From Niabella beijingensis (lineage in GTDB: Bacteria > Bacteroidota > Bacteroidia > Chitinophagales > Chitinophagaceae), in the NCBI RefSeq assembly GCF_020034665.1, contig NZ_JAIQDI010000001.1:3162001-3226000 (forward strand): DNA of 64,000 nucleotides, read 5' to 3'. Positions 43,432-52,473 of this stretch are shown here, piece after piece. Each line of letters opens with the position of its first letter. Positions within the stretch are counted from its first letter, which is position 1. The notes below the pieces were generated by a model, which did no database searches, was not told the origin of the DNA, and saw only the letters and a list, made by a program, of their open reading frames with translations. Both the position numbers and the translations under genes were made by a program.

Positions 43432-44367
43432 CTAATTACTTCCATTCGACTGTAACAGCATCGGTGTCGAAAAAACCCGGCTGGCACAGCCCATCAGACA
43501 GGCCTCATTCCCCATCCTGGCCGGCACGATCACGGAACTGCTAAAAGCATCAGCCATCACCCTTTCAGCGACCCGCCGGTTGATCTCCTGCACATAAAAA
43601 CCGTCAGCACCTGAAACGCCTCCGCCGATGATCAGCTTCTGCGGGCTGAAGATATTGATCAGACTGGTGATACCTATCGCCATATAATCCAGATGCCGCT
43701 CCATCACTTCCACTGCCGCAGCTTCGCCGGCAAGATAGCTGCGCGTAATGACCCGGCCATTCAGACCGGAAATGTCCTGGCCGGTCCGCTGCGCATAATC
43801 CCGTATCAGCGCCTTTATTGAGGCATAGGCTTCAAAACACCCCCTGCCACCGCAAGAACAGGGCGGACCATCAAAATTGATGATGATGTGCCCGAATTCC
43901 ATTCCCTTGTTGCGGTAACCGCCATACAGCCGGTTATTGATCACCGCGCTGCCGCCGATTCCTGTGCCTACGGTCAGGAACACAGCATCAGAGCAGTTCC
44001 TGCCGGCGCCGAACTGCATTTCTCCCCAGGCCATCATATTGGCATCATTGTCCACGATCACATTTAACCCGGTTGAGGCAGCAATAAGCGCCCCCAAATC
44101 AACATTACTGAAGCCGGGAAGGTTATCCGCCCCGCCCAGGATCACATTATGCTCCACGATCCCGGGAAAACCAATGCCTACACCGAGGATCTTGCTTTCG
44201 GTTACGTCGGCACATTTACGCACTGCTGCGTTGATCAACGCAATGATCTCCCCTTCCGACAGGACATCCCTTGACGGCATTTTAAACGAATAAGTGATCT
44301 CCCCCTTCAGGTTGATCAGACCGCATCTTACATAGGTGCTGCCTACATCAATAGCAATGGCATACAT
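43432..44367 (-). CDS. ROK family sugar kinase (paralogue)
   Basis: 311 residues from the ATG at 44367, which puts the phosphate-binding strand IAIDVGSTYVRCG at the N-terminus; a longer frame from 44427 is rejected. Intact VGTGIGGSAV, VDNDANMM and zinc motif CSCGGRGCFEAY. Strongly similar to the ROK protein at 32.9 kb over its full length (shared GIGFPGIVE, GGADNLPGF, NNRLYGGYRN), so a duplication within the locus. It lies 141 bp downstream of the hybrid regulator on the same strand and may be co-expressed with it. Substrate likely an amino sugar; there is no DNA-binding domain. Confidence 0.92.
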   Translation of the reverse strand: MYAIAIDVGSTYVRCGLINLKGEITYSFKMPSRDVLSEGEIIALINAAVRKCADVTESKILGVGIGFPGIVEHNVILGGADNLPGFSNVDLGALIAASTGLNVIVDNDANMMAWGEMQFGAGRNCSDAVFLTVGTGIGGSAVINNRLYGGYRNKGMEFGHIIINFDGPPCSCGGRGCFEAYASIKALIRDYAQRTGQDISGLNGRVITRSYLAGEAAAVEVMERHLDYMAIGITSLINIFSPQKLIIGGGVSGADGFYVQEINRRVAERVMADAFSSSVIVPARMGNEACLMGCASRVFSTPMLLQSNGSN

Positions 44368-44508
44368 TTCTGTCAGCTTTTCTGATTTAATAAATACCCG
44401 GAAGACAAAAACGTCTCCTCCATACATACTTCAAAATAAAGCCCTGTTGTAAAAACACGGTTTCAAAAATGGATTTATTTCTTTCGAAATGGATGATTTC
44501 TGACTGGT

Positions 44509-47500
44509 TTATGGCTCCGCCTGTTTATTGGAAAGATATTCTGTCGGTAAACAACCAAAATATTGCTTAAACGAAGTTGAAAAATAAGACAGGGAACTGA
44601 ACCCCGACATATAAGCTACTTCGGTAACAGAATATGCCTTGCTTTCCAGCAGCGCTGCTGCTTTTTTAAATTTAATACGTTTGATAAAGTCCGTGGTCGA
44701 CTCGCCAGTGATCGCCTTCAGTTTCAGATAGAGGCTGGAGCGGCTCATGCCGATCGTACGGCTGAACGTTAATACGGAAAATTCGGGATCACTCAGACGC
44801 TCCTCAATGATGTCAATGGCCTTGCGCAGAAATTCCTCATCCAGGGTATTGAGTGCAATGTTTTCGGGAATGATCTCTGTTGCGGTAGAATAGTATTCTT
44901 TTAACCGCCTTCTCGAACGGATAATATTCTGCACCTTGGCTTCCAGTACGGGGAGTGAGAAGGGCTTGGTAACATAATCATCGGCGCCGGCCTCCAGCCC
45001 CTTTACCTGGTTGGCAGTCTCATTCCGGGCAGTAAGCAGTATCACGGGGATATGGCAGGTGATGATATTCTGTTTTATTTTTTTACAGAACTGGATCCCG
45101 TCAGTGCCGGGCATCATCACATCACAGATGATGATATCGGGTGCCTGTTGCTCTACCAGCAGCAGCGCGTCCCGCCCGTTATAGGCCCTGCTGATGCTGA
45201 ACTGGTTTTCGAAGTAACCGGCAAGGTACTCCACGATCTGCTCATTGTCATCAACAATAAGCAATTGCTGCTCATGAGGTGGGTTTGTTACTCCGGGATC
45301 TTCGTCAGCCGTTTCTTTTTCGGGTGCGGCAGCCGTAAGGTTATCCAGCATCACGGCATAATGATTTTCCGGTGTAAATTCTTCGGTACGGTACTGGTCG
45401 CGGTCTGCCGGTAGCTGCACCACAAAGGTGGTTCCTTTGCCGGGTTCGCTTTCAACGAAAATAATACCGTGATGCAGTTCTGTAAGACTTTTTGCAAAGG
45501 CAAGCCCGACACCGGAACCCCAGCTGGCGTCTGAATGACTGACCTGGTAGAACCGTTCAAACACCCGCTCATGGTCTACCGAGGCGATCCCCACCCCCGT
45601 ATCACTGACGGTTAACACCATCTGTCCGTTCCGCAGTTCGAAGCCCAGTTCTATCGTATCGCCCGGCTGTGTGTATTTAAATGCATTTGATAACAGGTTG
45701 TTACATATTTTTTCAACAGCATCCCGGTCAAAATAACAATGGAATGCTGACCGGTTCGCCTTAAAGAGATAGTTGATACCCTTTTGCCGCGATAATTCCA
45801 GGAAAGCAGCGTAAACTTCCCGGAGCAGCGGAACAATATCCCCTTCGGTGAGTTCCAGCTTTTTTAGCCCGTTTTCGGTTTTCCGGAATTCCATCAGCTG
45901 ATCCACCAGCTGGTAAAGGCGTTTGGCATTTCCAAGCATGCGCTCATGATAGCTGCGGAGTTTCTTTTCGGGAACCGCTTTATTCAGCATCTCTTCCAGG
46001 GGTGCGATGATCAGTGTGAGCGGTGTTTTGAATTCATGCGAGATATTGGTAAAGAAGTCCATCTTCATCTGGCCCAGGTATTCAGATTTTTCCCGGTCGC
46101 TCCGTTCCTTTTCCAATGCGGCCTTTGCTTTGATCCGTTCCCGGATGACCCGGTAGGCGATGTACAGGATGGCCGCCAGTGCAATTGCAACAAGCAAGTA
46201 AAAGCCGTTGCTTTGCCACCAGGGGGGCCGCACGTTGATGCGAAGCGTACCGACGGGGCTTTTTTCGCCGAGAGGACCGGTGGCCTGAACCTCAAGCGTA
46301 TAATCTCCTGGTTTCAGATTGGTATAGGTGGCCCTGGGGATGTTTTCGCATACCTGCCAGCCGTTATCAAAACCTTTCAACCGGTAATAATACCTGATAC
46401 TTCCGGGGGCAATATAATTGAATGTGCTGAAGTAAACGGTAAACTGTTTGTATTCGTGCGACAGCCGCAGACCGGCTGTTTCACTGATGGCATTGTCCAG
46501 TACGTTGTAGTTGCTGCCCGGGGCTACATGTGTGTTAAAGATATCCAGACCGGTAAATGTGATGCGAAGGTCAAACGGCTTTAGCTGGATGGACCGGGGG
46601 TAGAAGTAAATAAGACCGTTCAGACCTCCGAAAAGAACCAACCCGTCACTGGCCTTGCAGAAGGCAGGAAGACTGAACTGGGTACTGCCGGTACCCGTCT
46701 GGTTATTGAATACCTGGAGTTGATTCAGCCGGTCATAGAGTTTGACCAACCCTTTGCTGGTGGAGATCCAGATCCCGTCTGCATCATCCGGCTGGATACC
46801 GAATATAGCCCCTTCTATGGAATTGTCCGGGCCGGTATAAGGGATAAAGCGGTGTTGCTGTTCGTCAAAGAGATTCAGGCCGTCACGGGTACCGGCCCAG
46901 ATACGGCCCTGCTGGTCTTCGGCGATACAATTCACCAGTTCATTGGAAAGGGTGTTGCCGGCAAATACTTCAAGATGACCGAGATCAGCACTGAGCGCGT
47001 TCATGCCATTGATCGTCCCGATCCAGATCCTTCCCTTACGGTCCTGCAGCAATGAAGTGATTCCTTCTGAGCTCAGCTGTTTGCCTGAAGGATCAGGTGC
47101 ATAAGGGATGAACTCCTGCTGTTGATCGTTGAAGCGGCTGAGGCCCGCTCGGGTGCCGATCCAGATCCGGTCCTGCTGGTCGCGGAGCAGGGCATGCACC
47201 ATATCACTGTTTATAGAGGCCGGATCCGACGGGTCATGTAAGTATTTTTTTACGGCCCCTGTTCTTTTATTGATCACATTAAGACCAGCGTTAAAGGTGC
47301 CGATCAGCGCATTGCCGTCCCTGTCGAATGCAATGGCTTTAATATTATTGGAGCTGATGCTGTTGGGGTTGGTTTCCGTGTGCGACCGATAAGAAAGCTG
47401 GTTCGTCTTCCTGTTCCAGATATTGAGTCCCTTATCGTTTGTACCGATCCATATCTCCTGTGCAGGACTTTCTTTAATAGTGTTCACCACCTGGTCGTTC

Positions 47501-48567
47501 AGCAATACACTGCCGGTTGTTTGGCTGAGGATATTAAAACGGATATCGTCTTTATGATAATAGTTCAGACCACCGAAAAAGGTTCCCAGCCACATACCAT
47601 GTTGCCGGTCCATGAAGATACAGCGTACGGAGTTCTGACTGAGAGTAAGGTGCCGGTTTGTTTGATGTTCAAAATTGGTGAACCTGGCGGTACGCGTGTC
47701 CATAACAGATAGTCCCCGGAATGTACCGATCCACAGGTTGCCCGTTTGATCCCATGCAAGGCTGCGGATATCATTGTCAATAAGGCTGTTGGCTGTTTGC
47801 GACTGATGCTGGTAGTTTACAAACTGGTCCGTCTTAAGATCAAGACAAAAAAGCCCGCCACCTTCAGCGCCCATCCACAGCAATTGTCCCTGCGGCAACA
47901 GCGCATTGATGCGTGTATTGATGTGGGCGGGCTGCCTTGGTTTTGCTGTACCAGAAGCAGGATCCAGGTCATATACGCCTTTATCCGTTGCCAGAAACAA
48001 ATGGGTGCCGATAAAAAGCAACTGCTGGATGGTGTTGACTGGGCTGCCGCTGACATGGTATTGAAACGGCACAAAACGGTTGGCTGCCGGGTCCAGGTAA
48101 TAGATCTCACCGGAGTTGGCGGCGATCCAGAGCCGGTTGTGCTGGTCCGTAGTGATACCGGAGATGAACCACTCGCCCGGCTTTACCGGCAGCGGATAGT
48201 TTTCAAACTGTTCCTTTTTATAATTGTAGCAGCTGACCCCCTTATTACCACCTATCCATAGCAATCCCTGTTTGTCTACATAAAGGCTTCTTATATAACT
48301 GGAGAAGATACTGCGATCATCTTTTTTGTTCGGCCGGAAGACGGTAAAGGTCTTACCATCATACCGGTTCAATCCATCCTGTGTACCTACCCAGATAAAG
48401 CCCAGGTGGTCCTGCTGTACCACAAATACCGTGCTTTGCGACAGTCCCTGATCTACAGAAATGGTCCTGAAATACCTGTTTTCAGCAAGGGTTGTTATTG
48501 GTTGTGCGGAGATGAAATTATATAACGTAAAGCAATAAAACAGCATCCACAAAAACGCTCTTTTCAT
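44509..48567 (-). CDS. Hybrid two-component system regulator (HTCS)
   Basis: 1352 residues from the ATG at 48567. A signal peptide is followed by about 12-14 two-component propeller repeats (patterns like GLIWIGTxxGLNRYD) forming two periplasmic propellers (about 30-690), a Y_Y_Y domain (about 705-780), and one transmembrane helix (about 787-806). The histidine kinase has His844 in TNISHEFKTPL and an ATPase domain with NLLSNAFKYT and GSGVGLAF. A receiver follows with Asp1149 in CDVMMPG, then an AraC helix-turn-helix (about 1245-1345). These proteins bind an unsaturated oligosaccharide in the periplasm and activate the cognate utilisation locus. It sits in the middle of the GAG locus, divergent from the second SusCD operon. 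Confidence 0.96.
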   Translation of the reverse strand: MKRAFLWMLFYCFTLYNFISAQPITTLAENRYFRTISVDQGLSQSTVFVVQQDHLGFIWVGTQDGLNRYDGKTFTVFRPNKKDDRSIFSSYIRSLYVDKQGLLWIGGNKGVSCYNYKKEQFENYPLPVKPGEWFISGITTDQHNRLWIAANSGEIYYLDPAANRFVPFQYHVSGSPVNTIQQLLFIGTHLFLATDKGVYDLDPASGTAKPRQPAHINTRINALLPQGQLLWMGAEGGGLFCLDLKTDQFVNYQHQSQTANSLIDNDIRSLAWDQTGNLWIGTFRGLSVMDTRTARFTNFEHQTNRHLTLSQNSVRCIFMDRQHGMWLGTFFGGLNYYHKDDIRFNILSQTTGSVLLNDQVVNTIKESPAQEIWIGTNDKGLNIWNRKTNQLSYRSHTETNPNSISSNNIKAIAFDRDGNALIGTFNAGLNVINKRTGAVKKYLHDPSDPASINSDMVHALLRDQQDRIWIGTRAGLSRFNDQQQEFIPYAPDPSGKQLSSEGITSLLQDRKGRIWIGTINGMNALSADLGHLEVFAGNTLSNELVNCIAEDQQGRIWAGTRDGLNLFDEQQHRFIPYTGPDNSIEGAIFGIQPDDADGIWISTSKGLVKLYDRLNQLQVFNNQTGTGSTQFSLPAFCKASDGLVLFGGLNGLIYFYPRSIQLKPFDLRITFTGLDIFNTHVAPGSNYNVLDNAISETAGLRLSHEYKQFTVYFSTFNYIAPGSIRYYYRLKGFDNGWQVCENIPRATYTNLKPGDYTLEVQATGPLGEKSPVGTLRINVRPPWWQSNGFYLLVAIALAAILYIAYRVIRERIKAKAALEKERSDREKSEYLGQMKMDFFTNISHEFKTPLTLIIAPLEEMLNKAVPEKKLRSYHERMLGNAKRLYQLVDQLMEFRKTENGLKKLELTEGDIVPLLREVYAAFLELSRQKGINYLFKANRSAFHCYFDRDAVEKICNNLLSNAFKYTQPGDTIELGFELRNGQMVLTVSDTGVGIASVDHERVFERFYQVSHSDASWGSGVGLAFAKSLTELHHGIIFVESEPGKGTTFVVQLPADRDQYRTEEFTPENHYAVMLDNLTAAAPEKETADEDPGVTNPPHEQQLLIVDDNEQIVEYLAGYFENQFSISRAYNGRDALLLVEQQAPDIIICDVMMPGTDGIQFCKKIKQNIITCHIPVILLTARNETANQVKGLEAGADDYVTKPFSLPVLEAKVQNIIRSRRRLKEYYSTATEIIPENIALNTLDEEFLRKAIDIIEERLSDPEFSVLTFSRTIGMSRSSLYLKLKAITGESTTDFIKRIKFKKAAALLESKAYSVTEVAYMSGFSSLSYFSTSFKQYFGCLPTEYLSNKQAEP

Positions 48568-48683
48568 TGCCGGCAATTTAAGAAAAATCGGGCAGGGGAG
48601 CGCGTTCCGGCGGCATTAATTCACAGGCGAGGGCAATCATTAACGCTTTTTAACGAATCTGCCCCTCCGCCACAGTACTGCGC

Positions 48684-48941
48684 AATGCAGGTAAGTGCAG
48701 GATAGTTATTCCAGGGAGTTTTCTCAAATTTACTTTAACAAACGAGTGAAGCGCGCTGACAAAGAAAAACGTGGTGATCAATAGTTGTCCGAAAAATAGT
48801 TTACAGATGCATTTGAATGAAACGGATCATGTCGCAGCATTGGAGCTGCTGATAGCTGATAGCTGACCGCCGATAGCTCCATGCGGGTAGGTACAGGATA
48901 GTTGTTTCATAAAGTTTTCTGAAATTCGTTCACGTAAACGA
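48684..48941. promoter_or_regulatory. Degenerate direct repeats upstream of SusC, candidate HTCS sites
   Basis: Two ~61-bp stretches, 48685-48745 and 48881-48941, align throughout with about three-quarters identity. Both contain CAGGATAGTT, then AGTTTTCT and AAATT, and end in AAACGA. They lie in the 690-bp divergent gap between the regulator (start 48567) and SusC (start 49258). Paired direct repeats are what a dimeric AraC-type output domain would bind. The rest of the gap shows a short GATAGCTGATAGCTGA run between the repeats and the leader hairpins listed separately. Confidence 0.4.
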
Positions 48942-49199
48942 TTGCGTACTGTTGATAGAAGGATTGCTGGGTTGCCGTGTAATACGTAATATAAAATTTA
49001 ACGGATAATTCTTAACCATTAAAATCAGTCATATGAAATTGGTTACTGCTGATTTTTCCGCTGTTTTTACCTGAGCTGTAATCCGGCCTGGTTTGCCGGT
49101 CGCTAAAGATCTGCCCCCATCTTAAGCGAGCAGCTGTTTTAACGGATGCCGGTCATGGCCGGAACAATAGATTTACGGAAGACACATTTCTTAAAAAGA

Positions 49200-49225
49200 C
49201 CTCTTTTAAAGAGGAGGGGACTCCT
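49200..49225 (+). promoter_or_regulatory. Overlapping hairpins in the SusC leader
   Basis: CCTCTTTTAAAGAGG (49200-49214) is a near-perfect 15-base palindrome. AGGAG and CTCCT in the adjoining 49212-49225 form a second stem that uses the same purine-rich strand. The two structures are mutually exclusive and end 32 bases before the SusC ATG, so they could gate translation or be an operator. Confidence 0.3.
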
Positions 49226-49257
49226 TTATTCAATTTTTAAACTAGGATAATGTTATT

Positions 49258-52200
49258 ATGAGATTCAAGAGTTATTTAGTGATTGTTTTGTCGCTTTGCT
49301 GGAATCTGCTGTCCGCGCAGAACGGGCGGGTAATAAAAGGCGTCGTTCTGGATTCCGCAACTTCCGACCCGGTGCCGGGCGTATCGGTAAGCATCGCCGG
49401 CAGTTCACAGGGCACCACTACCAACACAAGCGGAGAATTTTCGCTTCGGGCCCCTGAAACAGCACGCCTGTTGTTCTCTCATGTGGCTTATGCAGAACAG
49501 TCCCTGGCTGTTTCAGATATGCGGAACGGCGTCATTCGGCTGGTATCTACGGTAGCCGGACTCAATGACGTGGTGGTAGTGGCCTATGGCTCCCAGAAGA
49601 AGGTAAGTGTAACGGGGGCTATTTCCACTGTTACCACCGACCAGCTGAGACAAAGTTCTGCTGCCAGTGTGGCCAATGCCCTGGCGGGTCGTTTATCAGG
49701 ATTAGCTGTCATGCAATCAGGAGGAGGGCAGCCGGGACGTGATGATGCGATCATGTACCTCCGGGGCGCAGCCACCACTAATAATAATAGTCCGCTGATA
49801 CTGATAGATGGAGTGCCGCGCGACAATATCCGGACCCTTGATCCGAATGAAGTGGCTTCTATAACCGTATTAAAAGATGCCTCTTCAACAGCGGTATTTG
49901 GGGTGCGGGGTGCAAACGGGGTTATTTTGATCACAACCCGGCGCGGCAGTGAGGCCCGCACACAATTTAATGCCAGTGTGGATCAGAGCTACACCTCTTT
50001 TACCAGGGAACCGGAACGGCTGCATTCAGTAGACTATCTGCGGTTAAGGAATGAAGCCTCCGCCAACGATGATATTGCCATTCCCTATACCCAGGCGGAT
50101 ATTGATAAATATGCCAACCCCCTGGCAGGGCTGGATCCCAATGATCCGGATTATGCCGGCAAAGCACGGGTATTGCAGTATATCTATCCGGACCACGATT
50201 ACTACCGCGAGCTTATTTCGCGCTATACACCACAGACACGGGTAAACCTGAGCGCCAGCGGGGGAACCAGCAAGATCAATTATTTTGTGAACGGAACCTT
50301 TCTGCACCAGGGAGGAAATCTAAATGTAGAGCCCAAGTCGGTACTGGGCTATGATCCTTCTGCATGGATGGATCGCTATAGCTTCCGGGCCAACCTGGAT
50401 TATAAGGTCAGCGCATCCTTTAAAACGTTTTTAAACATCGGAAGCTATATTGAAAAGGTAAATATGCCGGCTGCCTGGATTTATCCCAATAATGATACCC
50501 ACTGGATGATGCGCGATCTGCTCTACCAGGCGCAGACGATCCTGCCCATTACGCCCGGCCCCACTACTATTGAAGGGTTTGGCGTGGCTCCGGGGCAGGT
50601 CGTTTATCCGGATTATTTGGATCGCTCGGCCTTTGAGATCATGAACCGGGTAGGATACCGGAAAGAGGTGCGTTCCAATCTCAATTCATCGCTTGGAGCT
50701 GAATGGGACCTGAGCCGTCTGGTAACAAAGGGTCTTACATTAAAAGGAATGATCTCTTACGATTCCAAAGCCACCACCGCAATGCAGGCCAATAAATCGG
50801 AACGCCTTTACCTGGCGCTTGTGAACCGGGAAACCGATGAGCTGAGCTACGCCACGAACCGTCCTGATGAAAGTATGCTGAGCCTTACAAGAGGAGCGGA
50901 CTCCCGTTATAATATCAACCTCCAGGGCTCGGTTAACTACAGTCGTAGTTTTGATAAACATGCCATTACCGGTATGCTGCTGGCCCAGCGGGATAACTGG
51001 GAGAGCACGGCAGCAGATCTTCCGTATAATGTGATCGGTTTTTCGGGTCGTTTTTCTTATGGCTATGACAACCGCTACCTGGCAGAAGTGAATATGGGTT
51101 ATAACGGCTCTGAACAATTCTCTCCAAAAAAACGGTTCGGGTTTTTCCCGGCCGGATCTGCGGGCTGGGTGGTGAGCAATGAACGTTTTTTTAAACCACT
51201 TGCCAATGTGGTACATTATCTGAAATTCAGGGCCTCTTACGGTAAAGTGGGTAACGACCAGATCTCCAGCAGACGGTTTATCTACATCGATGATATTACC
51301 ATGGGCGGCGGCGTGCTGGGAAGCCTGGGTCAGAAAGTGAACATCGGCCTGCTGGGTAATCCTGATATCACCTGGGAAACATCGGTTAAAAGAAACATTG
51401 GTGTTGATATCGGCCTTTTCAGGGATTTTACCATCAACCTCGACTTCTTTAACGAGCACCGGAAGGATATCCTGATCGCGAGGGGAACGGTTCCGACGCT
51501 CCAGGGCGTTCCGATCGGCAATCTGCCCAAAGTGAACATGGGCGAGATCTCGAATAAAGGATTCGAAGCAGAGCTGAGCTATAATAGGACCTTCTCTAAA
51601 GACCTTTCCTTAATGGTAAAAGGCAACTACAGTTATAACCACAATACGGTGGAGTTTATGGATGAGCCGCGGCGTGATGATTCCTACCCCTATCCCTACC
51701 GTACCACCGGTTATTCGCTGGGGCAGCAATGGGGTTATAAGGTGGATTATACCAACGGGAATGGTTATTTCAATTCAAAGCAGGAACTGGATGAATACCT
51801 GGCAAAGATCCAGTATGGATTTGGCACACCCCGGGTGGGGGATCTTAAATATGTGGACCTGAATCACGATGGGGTCATTGATGCCAAGGACCAGGCGCCT
51901 ATCGGATATTCGGGTATCGCGCCCCGGATCAGCTATGGCCTGCAGTTCTCCCTGCGGTATAAAAATTTTGAGCTGTCGCCTTTTTTCCAGGGAGTGGCAA
52001 AGTATTCCGGAACCTATGCCGAGCAGGGTGTGTATGAAAGTATAAAACTGGGAACCTATTTTGGTTATCAAAGGACCGCGTGGACGGCAGAACGCTATGC
52101 GAACGGGGATAAGATCACTTATCCGGCATTGAGTACACATACAACCACTAACCACACTGCAAATGATTTTTTTATTATGGATCGCTCTTTTGTGCGGCTT

Positions 52201-52401
52201 AAAAATATTGAACTGGCCTATACCCTTCCGCCCGGCGCCTTGAAACGGCTGACGGTGCAGGGATTGAGGATCTATGTTAGTGCCTACAATTATTTTACCT
52301 GGGATAAACTACGAATGCAGCATCTGGACCCGGAAAGTGACGATGCACTGGGCTATCCCATTACACGGTCGCTCAATTTTGGTGCAAGCATTACTTTCTG
52401 A
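49258..52401 (+). CDS. SusC/RagA TonB-linked outer membrane protein
   Basis: 1047 residues with signal peptide MRFKSYLVIVLSLCWNLLSAQ. CarboxypepD_reg-like domain at about 26-100 (VIKGVVLDSATSDPVPGVSVSI), plug at about 105-225 (VVVVAYGSQKKVSVTGAI, VLKDASSTAVFGVRGANGVILITTR) and a barrel to SLNFGASITF. No STN domain. First gene after the hybrid regulator's divergent promoter region; SusD follows after 72 bp. It is related to the SusC at 54.4 kb (shared C-terminal layout with ITYPALS/ITAPALS, RSFVRLKNIELAY/RSYLRLKNAELSY, TWDKLR/TWDKMR), which indicates tandem duplication of the pair. Confidence 0.95.
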   Translation: MRFKSYLVIVLSLCWNLLSAQNGRVIKGVVLDSATSDPVPGVSVSIAGSSQGTTTNTSGEFSLRAPETARLLFSHVAYAEQSLAVSDMRNGVIRLVSTVAGLNDVVVVAYGSQKKVSVTGAISTVTTDQLRQSSAASVANALAGRLSGLAVMQSGGGQPGRDDAIMYLRGAATTNNNSPLILIDGVPRDNIRTLDPNEVASITVLKDASSTAVFGVRGANGVILITTRRGSEARTQFNASVDQSYTSFTREPERLHSVDYLRLRNEASANDDIAIPYTQADIDKYANPLAGLDPNDPDYAGKARVLQYIYPDHDYYRELISRYTPQTRVNLSASGGTSKINYFVNGTFLHQGGNLNVEPKSVLGYDPSAWMDRYSFRANLDYKVSASFKTFLNIGSYIEKVNMPAAWIYPNNDTHWMMRDLLYQAQTILPITPGPTTIEGFGVAPGQVVYPDYLDRSAFEIMNRVGYRKEVRSNLNSSLGAEWDLSRLVTKGLTLKGMISYDSKATTAMQANKSERLYLALVNRETDELSYATNRPDESMLSLTRGADSRYNINLQGSVNYSRSFDKHAITGMLLAQRDNWESTAADLPYNVIGFSGRFSYGYDNRYLAEVNMGYNGSEQFSPKKRFGFFPAGSAGWVVSNERFFKPLANVVHYLKFRASYGKVGNDQISSRRFIYIDDITMGGGVLGSLGQKVNIGLLGNPDITWETSVKRNIGVDIGLFRDFTINLDFFNEHRKDILIARGTVPTLQGVPIGNLPKVNMGEISNKGFEAELSYNRTFSKDLSLMVKGNYSYNHNTVEFMDEPRRDDSYPYPYRTTGYSLGQQWGYKVDYTNGNGYFNSKQELDEYLAKIQYGFGTPRVGDLKYVDLNHDGVIDAKDQAPIGYSGIAPRISYGLQFSLRYKNFELSPFFQGVAKYSGTYAEQGVYESIKLGTYFGYQRTAWTAERYANGDKITYPALSTHTTTNHTANDFFIMDRSFVRLKNIELAYTLPPGALKRLTVQGLRIYVSAYNYFTWDKLRMQHLDPESDDALGYPITRSLNFGASITF

Positions 52402-52473
52402 CAGGACGCAGCACCCGCTTTTGCAAACGGATGAAAAATAAATGCCCCAGGGCGGTAAAATAAAAAGTTACAA

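Noticed and set aside
43326..43544. A short plus-strand frame between the third sulfatase and the second ROK kinase
   Set aside because: It overlaps the end of the ROK gene on the other strand and the nested hairpins; composition is not protein-like.
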